From NCBI RefSeq assembly GCF_003313325.1, contig NZ_QMHQ01000002.1:124001-188000 (forward strand): a DNA stretch of 64,000 nucleotides. Reading direction: 5' to 3'. The DNA comes from Pedobacter namyangjuensis (GTDB taxonomy: Bacteria > Bacteroidota > Bacteroidia > Sphingobacteriales > Sphingobacteriaceae). Shown piece by piece: positions 35,723-44,716 of the stretch. Each line of letters opens with the position of its first letter. The first letter of the stretch is position 1. A program made the translations under genes and the position numbers. The notes beneath the pieces are model-generated. The model was not told the origin of the DNA. It made no database searches and worked only from the letters and a program-made list of their open reading frames with translations.

Positions 35723-36579
35723 TAAATTATAACCCTAAAGAATGGGTACACTTTATATTTCATATTCATAAGGCAGATACGTTTAGAAAGTTGTGGCCGT
35801 TGATGATAAGCGTTGCCGTGTTTTCCGCAGGAGTTGCTTATCTGGAGCTAAATTACCTTAAATTGGCCGAAACAACCTATATCAAAAATGTGGGCATGAT
35901 GCACAATTTATTAGGTTTTGTAATTTCTATGCTATTGGTCTTTAGAACTAATACATCTTACGATAGATGGTGGGAAGGAAGACGTTTTTTAGGCGGATTA
36001 GTGAATGTAAGTCGCAATTTTGCCATAAAATTAAAAGCGTCTAATCTTAGTCAAGATGATATTGAATTTTTCAAATACGGAATTCCAAAATATGCTTTTG
36101 CCTTAAAAGAGCATTTGCGAGAAAAGCAGTATTTCGGTAAAGACAGCTTTTTAATTGAAGTTGATGGCGGTAAACATATCCCAAACCAGATTGCTGGTAG
36201 TCTTTTCAGCAGGCTTTATACTTTGCAGGCAGAAGGTAAAATAACGCAGGAACAGCTTATCACGTTAAGTAATGATGCTAATCAGTTTACTGATATATGT
36301 GGAGGTTGTGAGCGAATAAAAAATACTCCCATTCCATATTCTTATAGTGCTTTCATAAAGAAGTTTATCTTCATTTATGTTCTTACGTTGCCAATAGGAT
36401 GGGTTTTTAGTTTAGGCTATTTTGTAGTGCCAATTGTTCCTTTTATATTATACGTGCTAGCCAGTTTAGAATTGATTGCAGAAGAGATTGAGAATCCCTT
36501 TGGAGAAGACGCAAATGATTTGCCAGTAGATCAGATTTGCAATAACATAGAGAAGCACGTGAGAGAAATTTTGGGCTAA
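35719..36579 (+). CDS. Bestrophin-family membrane channel (YneE-like)
   Basis: A 286-residue inner-membrane protein of the bacterial bestrophin family, which forms pentameric ion channels. Signatures include the membrane segment at about 25-45, GFVISMLLVFRTNTSYDRWWEGRR (split over residues 66-89) and a second hydrophobic pair near 205-250, then EEIENPFGEDANDLPVDQI near 256-274. It overlaps kynU by 4 bp and is followed after 3 bp by an HDAC-like gene, so the three are translated together. Ion selectivity cannot be read from sequence. Confidence 0.9.
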   Translation: MINYNPKEWVHFIFHIHKADTFRKLWPLMISVAVFSAGVAYLELNYLKLAETTYIKNVGMMHNLLGFVISMLLVFRTNTSYDRWWEGRRFLGGLVNVSRNFAIKLKASNLSQDDIEFFKYGIPKYAFALKEHLREKQYFGKDSFLIEVDGGKHIPNQIAGSLFSRLYTLQAEGKITQEQLITLSNDANQFTDICGGCERIKNTPIPYSYSAFIKKFIFIYVLTLPIGWVFSLGYFVVPIVPFILYVLASLELIAEEIENPFGEDANDLPVDQICNNIEKHVREILG

Positions 36580-36582
36580 TTA

Positions 36583-37485
36583 ATGATTAAGATAGCCTAC
36601 CATAAATTATACGCACATCCTTTACCAGAGGGACATAGGTTTCCGATGTTGAAGTATGAGTTGATACCAGAGCAACTTTTACACGAAGGGACGATAACAC
36701 AAGAAAATCTGTTTGAACCAGAAGTTTTGCCCGAAAAGTATATTGTAAATACCCATGATTACGACTATTGGGAGCAATTAAAAAACCTAACGCTTTCGGC
36801 AAAAGATCAGCGTAGAATTGGTTTCCCGTTAAACGAGCAGTTAGTAGAGCGAGAAATTAGAATAGCGCAGGGAACAATAGACGGAGCTAAATTTGCCCAG
36901 CAAAATGGTGTGGCCTTTAATGTTGCTGGTGGAACGCACCATGCAGGGAGCGATTGGGGAGAAGGATTTTGTTTGTTAAACGATCAAGCTATAGCTTCTA
37001 ATTATTTACTAGAAAATAAGTTAGCTAGTCGTATCTTAATAATAGATTTAGATGTGCATCAAGGAAATGGCACCGCAGAAATATTCGAAAGAGAGGAGCT
37101 TGTGTTTACTTTTTCTATGCATGGCGATAAAAATTTTCCTTTTAGAAAGGAGCAATCCAATTTAGATATTGCATTGACAGATGATACGGATGACGAGGGA
37201 TTTTTGAATAAACTGTACGAAGCATTGCCAAAATTATTTAAACAACACCAGCCCGATTTTGTATTTTATCTATCTGGGGTAGATGTTTTAGCGAGTGATA
37301 AATTGGGCAAAATCTCGTTAACTAAAGCAGGTTGTAAACAACGTGACCAATTTGTATTTGAAACTTGCTTAAAACACAATATTCCTGTTCAGGTGAGTAT
37401 GGGGGGTGGATATTCGGAAGATATCAAGGTTATTGTTGATGCGCATTGTAACACCTTTAGGACGGCTTTTGATTTATACAGTTGA
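36583..37485 (+). CDS. Histone-deacetylase-family amidohydrolase
   Basis: Zinc enzyme of 300 residues that removes acetyl groups from lysine or small amines. Active-site features are complete: His119-His120 in GGTHHA, zinc ligands Asp157 and His159 in DLDVHQGNG, Asp239 in DVLASDKLG, and Tyr277 in MGGGYSED. The size fits the AcuC/class IV-like bacterial group. The neighbours do not reveal the substrate. The window thus holds two unrelated deacylases, this one and the sirtuin at 26759. Confidence 0.9.
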   Translation: MIKIAYHKLYAHPLPEGHRFPMLKYELIPEQLLHEGTITQENLFEPEVLPEKYIVNTHDYDYWEQLKNLTLSAKDQRRIGFPLNEQLVEREIRIAQGTIDGAKFAQQNGVAFNVAGGTHHAGSDWGEGFCLLNDQAIASNYLLENKLASRILIIDLDVHQGNGTAEIFEREELVFTFSMHGDKNFPFRKEQSNLDIALTDDTDDEGFLNKLYEALPKLFKQHQPDFVFYLSGVDVLASDKLGKISLTKAGCKQRDQFVFETCLKHNIPVQVSMGGGYSEDIKVIVDAHCNTFRTAFDLYS

Positions 37486-37491
37486 TCGTTT

Positions 37492-38013
37492 ATGAGATAT
37501 TTAAAAACAATATTGGTGCTAATTGTTTTTGCATCCTGTAATCGGGAAAGTAAAAAGACTGAGAAAACGGATACTTCTAAGCTTGTAGTGGCGCAAAATA
37601 CTTCACAGTTTAACACCAAGTTGGATTCAATAAGGAACCAAATTAATAGCATGGACAAAAGTGGCGGAAAAAGTGTAACCTATATATTTTCATTAGAAGA
37701 ATTACCGAGTTTGGAAGGTAATGAAGTAAAGGCCTTTTACGTAAACGGTAAATTATATAAAATTGAAATGGAGGTTTTTGGCGAAACCGGTAAAGCTAGC
37801 TTTAATTATTTGTTTAAAGATGATATTGTAAATGTAATGGAGCGAAGGTATAGCTATAACGGAATGCTTACCGACGTAAAGAGCGATGCCGATATCAAGT
37901 TAAGCGAAGAAAACAATTATCAGATCTATTTTAACGGTAAACGCATGGAAAATTCTAATACAACGGATTCAATGTATTTAGCCATTATGAAGAACGTTCC
38001 TACTAAACTTTGA
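37492..38013 (+). CDS. Hypothetical lipoprotein
   Basis: A 173-residue protein with lipobox FASC (Cys16). I do not recognise the rest. It contains a charged linker after the Cys, a coiled stretch (LDSIRNQINSMDKSG) and then a beta-rich part with VNGKLYKIEMEVFGETGKAS, which looks like small Bacteroidota periplasmic lipoproteins. It starts 6 bp after the deacetylase gene, so it is probably the last gene of the kynU operon. Confidence 0.7.
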   Translation: MRYLKTILVLIVFASCNRESKKTEKTDTSKLVVAQNTSQFNTKLDSIRNQINSMDKSGGKSVTYIFSLEELPSLEGNEVKAFYVNGKLYKIEMEVFGETGKASFNYLFKDDIVNVMERRYSYNGMLTDVKSDADIKLSEENNYQIYFNGKRMENSNTTDSMYLAIMKNVPTKL

Positions 38014-38049
38014 TGTTCTTTTTAGCATCGGCTTTTTTTCTTTATGCTA

Positions 38050-38170
38050 GCGTGAGGGATAGACGCGAAAATCCTTTTATTTTTGGTCAGTAGTATGGTT
38101 AAATTTGGCTAGCACAAAAAATAAAAGATTGTAGCAAATAGCCCGACCCTTTAGGGGCACGCCCAAAAAG
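38050..38170. repeat. Intergenic repeat-like element, copy 1
   Basis: A structured stretch with a perfect inverted repeat, CTTTTATTTTT at 38074-38084 and AAAAATAAAAG at 38117-38127, extended by AAT/ATT with one bulged C. The left flank is GCGTGAGGGATAGACGCG; the right flank AGATTGTAGCAAATAGCCCG is followed by a CCCTTTAGGGG hairpin. A second element with the same layout lies at 55870-56020. The pattern resembles intergenic repeats I recall from Sphingobacteriaceae genomes; function unknown. Confidence 0.55.
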
Positions 38171-38231
38171 ACAATTTGGTTAGTCTACATTTAAAATAAC
38201 TATATTATAAGTAATTTGTACTTTTACATCA

Positions 38232-38960
38232 ATGATTAAACTGCTAAAAAAGCTCCATTTCTTTTATTTTACTTTTTGGATTGTAAGCTTTTTCTTTCTT
38301 TTTTGGCCTCTGTATTATTGGGGAACGCGTAAGCCTAGCAGATATTTAACGCTAAATAAATTACGTGCAATACATGCATTTGTAGCTTGTGCGCTTTCGG
38401 GCGTATTTTTTAGATTTAAATTTGAAACTCCATTAGATCCAAAACAAACTTATATCTATTGTGCTAACCACACCTCTAATTTGGATATTGTTCTGTTTTG
38501 TCTTTTGGCCAAAGGCCGATTTCATTTTATGGGCAAAGAGGAATTAATGAAAAACCCTGTTTTAGGTATATTTTTTAGAACTATAGATGTGGCGGTTTCT
38601 AGAGCAAGTAAGATTTCGGCATTTAGAGCTTTTAAAAAAGCTGGTGAAAATTTAGATAAGGGGATGAGTTTAATTATTTTCCCGGAAGGAAAGATAGATG
38701 ACTTATATCCACCAATTTTGCATGAGTTTAAAAATGGACCTTTTAGGTTAGCTATTGAGCATAATGTGCCAATTGTGCCAGTTAGTATTACAAACGTTTG
38801 GGAAATAATGTGGGACAGTGGATTTAAATATGGTACGAAGCCTGGATTAGGGATTATTTATGTACATGAACCTATTTCTACCGCGGTTTTGGCAGTAGAA
38901 AGTGATGATGCTTTAAAACAGGAGATTTTTAATAAAATTAATAGTAAGTTGCGAAAATGA
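38232..38960 (+). CDS. 1-acyl-sn-glycerol-3-phosphate acyltransferase (PlsC family)
   Basis: Membrane-associated acyltransferase of 242 residues making phosphatidic acid in phospholipid synthesis. Motif I NHTSNLD has His80 and Asp85 in the HX4D arrangement; FPEGKI at 150-155 is motif III; PIVPVSI near 190 is motif IV. One hydrophobic segment lies at about 12-32. Its stop codon overlaps the gatC start (ATGA), so the two are co-translated. Confidence 0.9.
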   Translation: MIKLLKKLHFFYFTFWIVSFFFLFWPLYYWGTRKPSRYLTLNKLRAIHAFVACALSGVFFRFKFETPLDPKQTYIYCANHTSNLDIVLFCLLAKGRFHFMGKEELMKNPVLGIFFRTIDVAVSRASKISAFRAFKKAGENLDKGMSLIIFPEGKIDDLYPPILHEFKNGPFRLAIEHNVPIVPVSITNVWEIMWDSGFKYGTKPGLGIIYVHEPISTAVLAVESDDALKQEIFNKINSKLRK

Positions 38961-39247
38961 TAATTGATAGCAAGACAGTTTATAAAGTTGCTGATTTAGC
39001 AAGAATTGCCATAAAAGATAACGAGGTTGATACATTGACGGGTGAGATGAACAAGATTCTTACTTTTATGGAAAAGTTAAATGAATTGGACACAACAGGT
39101 GTAAAGCCTTTGGTTTACATGAACGAGGAATTTAATGTTTGGCGTGAAGATGTTGCAAAACAAGAAATAACGGTTGCTGATGGACTTAAAAATGCAGCTA
39201 AACATAATGAGCGTTTTTTCTTTGTGCCAAAGATTATAGAAAAATAA
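38957..39247 (+). CDS. gatC: Asp-tRNA(Asn)/Glu-tRNA(Gln) amidotransferase subunit C
   Basis: The small 96-residue subunit of GatCAB, which converts misacylated Glu-tRNA(Gln) and Asp-tRNA(Asn). VADLARIAIKDNEVDTLTGE (residues 11-30), MNKILTFMEKLNELDT and the VWREDVAKQE pattern are typical of GatC. The GatA and GatB genes are not nearby, which is common. It overlaps the acyltransferase gene by 4 bp. Confidence 0.93.
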   Translation: MIIDSKTVYKVADLARIAIKDNEVDTLTGEMNKILTFMEKLNELDTTGVKPLVYMNEEFNVWREDVAKQEITVADGLKNAAKHNERFFFVPKIIEK

Positions 39248-39303
39248 GCACGTGCTTGTAACATTTACCTGCTACGGTTGGTCTAAAAAAACAAAAACAA
39301 ATA

Positions 39304-40062
39304 ATGGAGAAAGCACTGATTAACATTAAAGAAATTGGCCGTAAATATGTAATCGGGACCGAAGTTATACATGCCTTAAAATCAGTTAGTTTAGATATAA
39401 ACAAAGGCGAGTTTGTTGCTTTAATGGGCCCATCTGGATCGGGGAAATCGACTTTAATGAATATTTTGGGATGCTTAGATACACCAAGCAAAGGCGACTA
39501 TGTTCTTAATGGAACTAATGTTAGCCAAATGAGTGACAATGAATTAGCAGAAGTTAGAAACAAAGAAATTGGTTTCGTTTTCCAAACTTTTAATTTGTTG
39601 CCTCGTTCTACATCTTTAGATAATGTTGCTTTGCCATTAATTTACGCTGGTGCTAGTAAAAAAGAACGTGATGCCAGAGCGCAAAAAGCTTTAGAGAATG
39701 TAGGTTTAGGAAATCGTGTTACACACAAACCCAATGAACTTTCTGGTGGTCAGCGCCAACGTGTTGCAGTTGCAAGGGCGTTAATTAACAATCCATCTAT
39801 TATTTTGGCCGATGAACCAACGGGTAACCTCGATACAAAAACATCTATAGAGATTATGGGTTTGTTGGAAGAAATACACAGCAAAGGGAATACAATTATT
39901 TTAGTAACCCACGAGGAGGATATTGCCCAGCATGCACACAGAATTGTTAGAATGCGTGATGGATTGATTGAAAAGGACTATATTAACGAAGATATTAAAA
40001 CAGTGTCGCCACGATTGTCTCACCTTAAAGAAAAGGGCGATGATTTTGAAAGTATTATATAA
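39304..40062 (+). CDS. ABC transporter ATPase of the MacB/LolD type
   Basis: A 252-residue ATPase with Walker [10 protein letters not shown] at 42-50, Q-loop in [10 protein letters not shown], signature LSGGQ at 146-150, Walker B ILADE at 167-171 and switch His in VTHEED. Its closest type powers MacB-like permeases (lipoprotein release, drug efflux, envelope functions). The tail after about 225 extends beyond the usual end. No permease is adjacent; one of the matching class lies at 43352, after queA, and could be the partner. Confidence 0.92.
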   Translation: MEKALINIKEIGRKYVIGTEVIHALKSVSLDINKGEFVALMGPSGSGKSTLMNILGCLDTPSKGDYVLNGTNVSQMSDNELAEVRNKEIGFVFQTFNLLPRSTSLDNVALPLIYAGASKKERDARAQKALENVGLGNRVTHKPNELSGGQRQRVAVARALINNPSIILADEPTGNLDTKTSIEIMGLLEEIHSKGNTIILVTHEEDIAQHAHRIVRMRDGLIEKDYINEDIKTVSPRLSHLKEKGDDFESII

Positions 40063-40170
40063 GTTTTAAGCAATAGGTTTTACATAGTAAGTTTGTGGTG
40101 TTGCGTTTTAACTTCTATTTTGCAGCTACATATGTATAAGTTATAACGTAATACTTAAAACCTTCTTGAT

Positions 40171-40719
40171 ATGAAGATTTACACCAAAACAGGAGACAAA
40201 GGGCAAACATCGTTAATTGGTGGCACGCGTGTGCCAAAATATCATGTTCGCATAGATAGTTATGGTACTGTTGATGAATTGAACTCTTATATAGGTTTAA
40301 TCATGTGTCAGGAGATTGAAGCGCATCATCAAACCATTCTTAAAGAGATTCAAGATAGGTTATTCACAATCGGATCTTCATTGGCTTCTGACCCTGACAG
40401 GTCAAAAATGAAAATTCCTGACTTGTTGGAGAGCGACATTACACTTTTAGAGATTGAAATGGACGCAATGAATGACGTTCTACCAGCGTTAAAACATTTC
40501 GTTTTACCAGGCGGTAATACAGTGGTATCTTACTGTCATTTAGCTCGTTGCGTATGCAGAAGAGCAGAGCGTTTAACGGTGCAGTTAGCAGAAGAAAGTT
40601 TTGTTGACAGCAATATTACAATTTATTTGAACAGATTAAGTGATTATTTGTTTGTTTTGGCACGAAAACTGAATGCAGATGCTAAAACAGCTGAAAACAT
40701 TTGGATACCACGTTTATAA
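40171..40719 (+). CDS. Cob(I)alamin adenosyltransferase, PduO type
   Basis: A 182-residue enzyme that converts cob(I)alamin to adenosylcobalamin with ATP. The N-terminal KIYTKTGDKGQTSLIGGTRV binds ATP, and RCVCRRAERLTVQLAEE near 129-145 is the other family signature. It acts on the vitamin brought in by the uptake operon at 21-26 kb, so the cell appears to salvage corrinoid and activate it. The gene lies 108 bp after the ABC ATPase gene. A -33-like TTTG at 40092-40095 and TATTTTG at 40116-40122 suggest its own promoter; no riboswitch is visible. Confidence 0.93.
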   Translation: MKIYTKTGDKGQTSLIGGTRVPKYHVRIDSYGTVDELNSYIGLIMCQEIEAHHQTILKEIQDRLFTIGSSLASDPDRSKMKIPDLLESDITLLEIEMDAMNDVLPALKHFVLPGGNTVVSYCHLARCVCRRAERLTVQLAEESFVDSNITIYLNRLSDYLFVLARKLNADAKTAENIWIPRL

Positions 40720-40737
40720 AAGTGGTGGAAAAAAATA

Positions 40738-40770
40738 TTTGTTTTGCTTGTTTTTTTTAACATACTTTTG
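40738..40770 (+). promoter_or_regulatory. Promoter for the DUF2795-like gene
   Basis: TTTG at 40738-40741 and a perfect TACTTTTG at 40763-40770 lie 21 bp apart, and the ATG follows 41 bp later. Confidence 0.65.
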
Positions 40771-40811
40771 CGAAAACAGTAAAACAAGATAATTTATAAT
40801 AAACTAAGAAT

Positions 40812-41033
40812 ATGTATTGGACATTAGAACTAGCATCGCACTTGGAAGACGCTCCATGGCCTGCAACAAAAGACGAATTAATTGATTACGGTATTCGTTC
40901 TGGTGCACCTGTAGAGGTGATTGAAAATTTACAAGCGCTGGAAGATGACGGTGAGCCTTACGAAACAATTGAAGAAATTTGGCCAGACTATCCTACTAAA
41001 GATGATTTCTTCTTTAATGAGGATGAATATTAA
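40812..41033 (+). CDS. DUF2795-family small acidic protein
   Basis: A 73-residue acidic cytoplasmic protein with the pattern YWTLELASHLEDAPWPATKD, ALEDDGEPYETIEEIWPDYP and an acidic C-terminal end. I recognise it as the short conserved DUF2795-like protein common in Bacteroidota. The function is unknown. It has its own promoter and terminator, which suggests high, independent expression. Confidence 0.8.
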   Translation: MYWTLELASHLEDAPWPATKDELIDYGIRSGAPVEVIENLQALEDDGEPYETIEEIWPDYPTKDDFFFNEDEY

Positions 41034-41044
41034 TAGCTAGAATT

Positions 41045-41076
41045 AAAGCCTTCGAAAAAAAATCGGAGGCTTTTTT
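41045..41076 (+). terminator. Terminator after the DUF2795-like gene
   Basis: AAGCCTTCGA at 41046-41055 and TCGGAGGCTT at 41063-41072 form a stem with one G-T pair, followed by a T run. Confidence 0.8.
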
Positions 41077-41184
41077 ATTTCCCTATAGAACAATTTGAAA
41101 ACTGCTTTGTTAATGATGGAGAAAAACGATTAACGAATCGAATTATCATTTAAAAATTAACAATTCTACTTAAAACTTAAACTT

Positions 41185-41337
41185 ATGGGAAATCTACTTT
41201 ATGTTATCGCAGTTATTTTAGTAATCATTTGGGCTATTAGCTTCTTCGGTGGTTTTTATACAGGTGGTATTATCCACGCATTATTGGTAATAGCTATTGT
41301 AGCTATTTTATTAAGAGTAATTAGAGGCGCAGCCTAA
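41185..41337 (+). CDS. Tiny membrane protein of the lmo0937 type
   Basis: A 50-residue protein that is short enough to be missed by gene callers. It starts MGNLLYVIAVILVIIWAISF, continues with GGFYTGGIIH, and has a second hydrophobic helix ending in LLRVIRGAA. Two transmembrane helices separated by a Gly-rich turn are typical of small lmo0937-like proteins often linked with stress. The ATG at 41185 is 109 bp after a terminator and a terminator follows, so it forms its own transcription unit. Confidence 0.8.
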   Translation: MGNLLYVIAVILVIIWAISFFGGFYTGGIIHALLVIAIVAILLRVIRGAA

Positions 41338-41354
41338 TAGAAAAGGAATTACTA

Positions 41355-41387
41355 AAAAGCTCCAGCAAAATATTTGCTGGAGCTTTT
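41355..41387. terminator. Bidirectional terminator between the tiny membrane protein and ispD
   Basis: AAAAGCTCCAGCAAA at 41355-41369 pairs with TTTGCTGGAGCTTTT at 41373-41387, a perfect 15-bp stem. It abuts the ispD stop codon and serves both convergent genes. Confidence 0.9.
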
Positions 41388-42053
41388 CTATTTTATAAGT
41401 AAACTAGCTAATTCTAAATCTTCCGGATAGGTGATCTTGAAATTGTTTCTCTCACCTTCGATTAAGTTTATTCTAAATCCGGCTTTTTCTACTACCGAAG
41501 CGTCATCAGTAAAACTAGCCTGATAATGTTGCTGGTAAGCAATTGTTAATTGTTCTAACTGAAATGTTTGTGGCGTTTGTATCAAAACTAGCTCATCACG
41601 ATTAACCACTTCACTATTTGTCTCTGAAATAACTCTGCGAACTGAATCGCTTGGTTTAATGCTTGTGATAGCGTTACCATTTTCTTCAGCAGAACTGTAA
41701 GATTTAACAATTAGTTTTGCACTTGTAAGCGGTCTTACTGCATCATGTATAGCAACAAATCCATCCTCTTTTATCGCCATTAAACCATTCCTCACAGAGT
41801 GAAATCTTTGTTCTCCACCGTTTACTAATAAATGCGGAATATCAAAATTGAACTGAGAACATAACTCATTCCAATAGGCATGCGCATCTGGATTTAATAC
41901 TAAAATTATTTCTGGTTTTACTGGCGTGTTGTAAAAGGCAGAAATAGTATGCATTAGCACAGGTTTATCTTTAAGTAATAAAAACTGCTTTGCTACATTC
42001 GTTTGCATTCTCTTTCCAGAACCAGCGCCAACAATTATTGCGTAATACTTCAT
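41388..42053 (-). CDS. ispD: 2-C-methyl-D-erythritol 4-phosphate cytidylyltransferase
   Basis: MEP-pathway enzyme of 221 residues making CDP-methylerythritol on the way to isoprenoids. The nucleotide-binding loop GAGSGKRM is at 9-16, followed by KQFLLLKDKPVLMHTI; AIHDAVRPL and a TDDASVVE segment with the conserved Asp residues follow. Length is normal. The queA gene lies upstream in the same direction, with a terminator hairpin between. Confidence 0.94.
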   Translation of the reverse strand: MKYYAIIVGAGSGKRMQTNVAKQFLLLKDKPVLMHTISAFYNTPVKPEIILVLNPDAHAYWNELCSQFNFDIPHLLVNGGEQRFHSVRNGLMAIKEDGFVAIHDAVRPLTSAKLIVKSYSSAEENGNAITSIKPSDSVRRVISETNSEVVNRDELVLIQTPQTFQLEQLTIAYQQHYQASFTDDASVVEKAGFRINLIEGERNNFKITYPEDLELASLLIK

Positions 42054-42075
42054 AGCTGTAAAGCTAAAAAAGAGA

Positions 42076-42123
42076 AATAAAAAAAGGGTGAGAATTAAAG
42101 AATTTCTTTAAAACCTCACCCTT
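42076..42123 (-). terminator. Terminator of queA
   Basis: AAGGGTGAG at 42084-42092 and CTCACCCTT at 42115-42123 close a loop containing a smaller AAAGAA/TTCTTT hairpin. The minus-strand tail is T-rich. Confidence 0.8.
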
Positions 42124-42141
42124 AAAAAATTAATTAAGATT

Positions 42142-43191
42142 TTATATGATCAACATCGCGTCGCCGTAGCTATAGAAGCGATATTTTTCTTTAACTGCAA
42201 CCTCGTAAGCATTCATTACGTTTTCGTAACCACCAAACGCACTAACCATCATTAACAAAGTAGATTCAGATGTATGGAAATTGGTGATCATGCTGTTCGC
42301 AATGCTAAAATCGTAAGGAGGGAAGATAAATTTGCTTGTCCAATCATTAGCGGCTTTTAACGTTCTGTTAGAAGAAACTGCAGATTCGATAGCACGCATT
42401 GACGTAGTACCAACCGCACAAATTCTTCTTTTTTCTTCCAAAGCTTTGTTAACCGTATCTGCAGCCTTTTGCTCGATGATAAATTGCTCAGAATCCATCT
42501 TGTGCTTAGTCAAATCTTCCACTTCAACAGTTCTAAATGTGCCTAAGCCAACGTGTAATGTAACTTCAGCAAAGTCTATACCTTTTAGTTCAAGGCGTTT
42601 CATTAACTCTCTACTGAAATGTAAACCGGCAGTAGGTGCCGCAACTGCACCCTCGTGCTTAGCAAAAATAGTTTGGTAACGTTCTTTGTCTAAATCAGTT
42701 GCTTTACGCTTAATGTATTTAGGAAGTGGTGTCTCTCCTAAAATCTCCACGTTTCTTCTAAACTCTTCGTCTGTACCGTCAAACAAGAAACGAATTGTAC
42801 GACCACGAGATGTAGTATTATCCACAACTTCAGCAACTAACAAATCATCGTCACCGAAATATAATTTGTTGCCGACACGGATTTTACGAGCTGGATCTAC
42901 TAAAACATCCCATAAACGTAATTCTTTGTTCAACTCGCGAAGTAAGAAAACTTCGATTGTAGCACCAGTTTTTTCTTTATTGCCATATAAACGAGCAGGA
43001 AAAACCTTAGTGTTGTTAAGAATCATTACATCCTTATCGTCAAAATATCCTAAAACGTCTTTAAAAATCTTATGTTCAATCTTACCACTATCCTTGTGTA
43101 AAACCATTAAACGAGCCTCGTCTCTATGTTCTGCTGGATTATTTGCTAAAAGCGATTCGGGTAAATTAAACTTAAATTGAGATAACTTCAT
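42142..43191 (-). CDS. queA: tRNA ribosyltransferase-isomerase QueA
   Basis: S-adenosylmethionine:tRNA ribosyltransferase-isomerase of 349 residues, a late step in queuosine formation in tRNA. Clear family segments are [20 protein letters not shown] near 8-27, [10 protein letters not shown] near 183-192, [12 protein letters not shown] near 209-220, and [12 protein letters not shown]. Length fits the family. Its upstream region carries no obvious riboswitch. Confidence 0.95.
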   Translation of the reverse strand: MKLSQFKFNLPESLLANNPAEHRDEARLMVLHKDSGKIEHKIFKDVLGYFDDKDVMILNNTKVFPARLYGNKEKTGATIEVFLLRELNKELRLWDVLVDPARKIRVGNKLYFGDDDLLVAEVVDNTTSRGRTIRFLFDGTDEEFRRNVEILGETPLPKYIKRKATDLDKERYQTIFAKHEGAVAAPTAGLHFSRELMKRLELKGIDFAEVTLHVGLGTFRTVEVEDLTKHKMDSEQFIIEQKAADTVNKALEEKRRICAVGTTSMRAIESAVSSNRTLKAANDWTSKFIFPPYDFSIANSMITNFHTSESTLLMMVSAFGGYENVMNAYEVAVKEKYRFYSYGDAMLII

Positions 43192-43331
43192 GTTTTATTG
43201 ATGTAGTAAATTAGGGCGCAAATTTACATATTTAATTCTCTATTTTATAATTTATATTACGTACTATATCCGCCAGTAAAAATTAAATTGTATTTTTTAT
43301 ATTATACTTACAAAGCTGTAACCTTTTTAAG

Positions 43332-43339
43332 TATTTTTG
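43332..43339 (+). promoter_or_regulatory. Promoter -7 element before the ABC permease gene
   Basis: TATTTTTG is a perfect TAnnTTTG, 12 bp before the ATG at 43352. No good TTTG at -33 was found. Confidence 0.4.
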
Positions 43340-43351
43340 GTCTAAACCAAC

Positions 43352-44596
43352 ATGATGATATTTAGAATTATTGGCGAGAGCTTTCGTTTCGCATGGGACG
43401 CCATCAGCCAGAATAAACTCCGCACCGCATTATCCCTTTTAGGTATTACAATAGGTATATTTATAATTATCGCGGTTTACTCTGGTGTAGATAGCCTACG
43501 AGACAAAATCCAAAGCAGTGTAGATAAGCTGGGTTCTAGTACATTGTTTGTTCAAAAATGGCCATGGATTTTTGAAGATAATTCTCCATGGTGGAAATAT
43601 ATGAACCGTCCGGAACCATCTTTGCGTGATTACGCAGGGTTAAAAGACCGCATGGATATGGCTGTTGGTGTTTGTTATGAGGTGAATGCCAGCAACAGGA
43701 CAGTTAAATATAATAGTAGTTCGGTAGAGGGGGCAAACGTTGCAGCGGCTTCTCATGAATATGATAAAACTTGGGATTTGGAATTTCAGGAGGGTAGATA
43801 CTTCACCGCCAACGAGAGCCAATACGGATCGCCAGTTTGTATTTTAGGCGCCGAAATTGCCGAAGGTTTATTTGATACAGATAGCCCGATTGGTAAACAG
43901 ATTAACGTTATGGGGCGAAGAGTTACCGTAATTGGCGTTTATAAAAAAGAAGGCGAAGACATGATGGGAATGTCTCAAGATAAGAACGTTCTTATTCCAC
44001 TAAATTTAGCCAAAGGGATTTTTGATGTTAATAACGAAAGGTATAATCCGCAGGTTACGGTTAGAGGCAGAGAAGACATCTCTTTAGAAGAGGTAGAAAA
44101 TGAGCTAAGAGGTTTAATGCGTTCTATACATAGGTTAAAACCGGGTGAAGAGGACGATTTTGCTTTGAATAAAACTACGATGCTATCTAATCAGTTAGAT
44201 ATTATGTTTGGTGTAATTAATATTGCAGGGACCATAATTGGTGGCTTTTCGGTATTAGTAGGAGGCTTTGGTATCGCAAATATTATGTTTGTTTCTGTTA
44301 AAGAGCGTACCAATATTATTGGTATTCAGAAGTCATTAGGTGCTAAAAACTATTTCATTTTGATGCAGTTTGTTTTCGAATCTGTTGCATTATGTATTAT
44401 GGGTGGTTTGCTTGGGCTGTTGCTAGTGTACATATTATCTGTAGTTATTACCAGTACATCAGATTTTAAGGTAACGCTCTACCTTAAAAATATTATAACG
44501 GGTTTATCTTGGTCTGTAGCAATCGGACTTATAGCCGGATTTTGGCCAGCATACTCCGCTTCAAGGTTAGATCCGGTAGAAGCAATCAGGTCTTAA
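43352..44596 (+). CDS. MacB/FtsX-family ABC transporter permease
   Basis: A 414-residue permease with one transmembrane helix near 25-45 (TALSLLGITIGIFIIIAVYS), a periplasmic MacB-PCD-like domain (about 50-270) and three C-terminal helices from about 285, where FGIANIMFVSVKERTNIIG and PVEAIRS are typical. It lacks the ATPase domain of full MacB and so needs a separate ATPase; the gene at 39304 is a candidate, but linkage is broken by queA and ispD on the opposite strand. Substrate is unknown. Confidence 0.9.
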   Translation: MMIFRIIGESFRFAWDAISQNKLRTALSLLGITIGIFIIIAVYSGVDSLRDKIQSSVDKLGSSTLFVQKWPWIFEDNSPWWKYMNRPEPSLRDYAGLKDRMDMAVGVCYEVNASNRTVKYNSSSVEGANVAAASHEYDKTWDLEFQEGRYFTANESQYGSPVCILGAEIAEGLFDTDSPIGKQINVMGRRVTVIGVYKKEGEDMMGMSQDKNVLIPLNLAKGIFDVNNERYNPQVTVRGREDISLEEVENELRGLMRSIHRLKPGEEDDFALNKTTMLSNQLDIMFGVINIAGTIIGGFSVLVGGFGIANIMFVSVKERTNIIGIQKSLGAKNYFILMQFVFESVALCIMGGLLGLLLVYILSVVITSTSDFKVTLYLKNIITGLSWSVAIGLIAGFWPAYSASRLDPVEAIRS

Positions 44597-44650
44597 GCTT
44601 TTTAGATCTACTAAAGGGCACTTCGTTAGTTGCTTAAAATATTTTATAAA

Positions 44651-44686
44651 AAAAAGAGCGCTGAATTATTCAGCGCTCTTTTTTTT
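44651..44686. terminator. Bidirectional terminator
   Basis: GAGCGCTGAA at 44656-44665 and TTCAGCGCTC at 44669-44678, with five A before the stem and a run of T after it, form a symmetrical hairpin between two convergent genes. Confidence 0.9.
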
Positions 44687-44716
44687 ATAGGAATTCCACT
44701 TTATGGAATTTAGGAA

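Noticed and set aside
38014..38040. Terminator after the lipoprotein gene at 37492
   Set aside because: Only a four-base GATG/CATC stem is found before the T run, too weak to report as a feature.
42332..43180. Two plus-strand open frames opposite queA
   Set aside because: They are rich in Ser and Lys, have no recognisable motif, and lie wholly inside a well-supported queA gene on the other strand.
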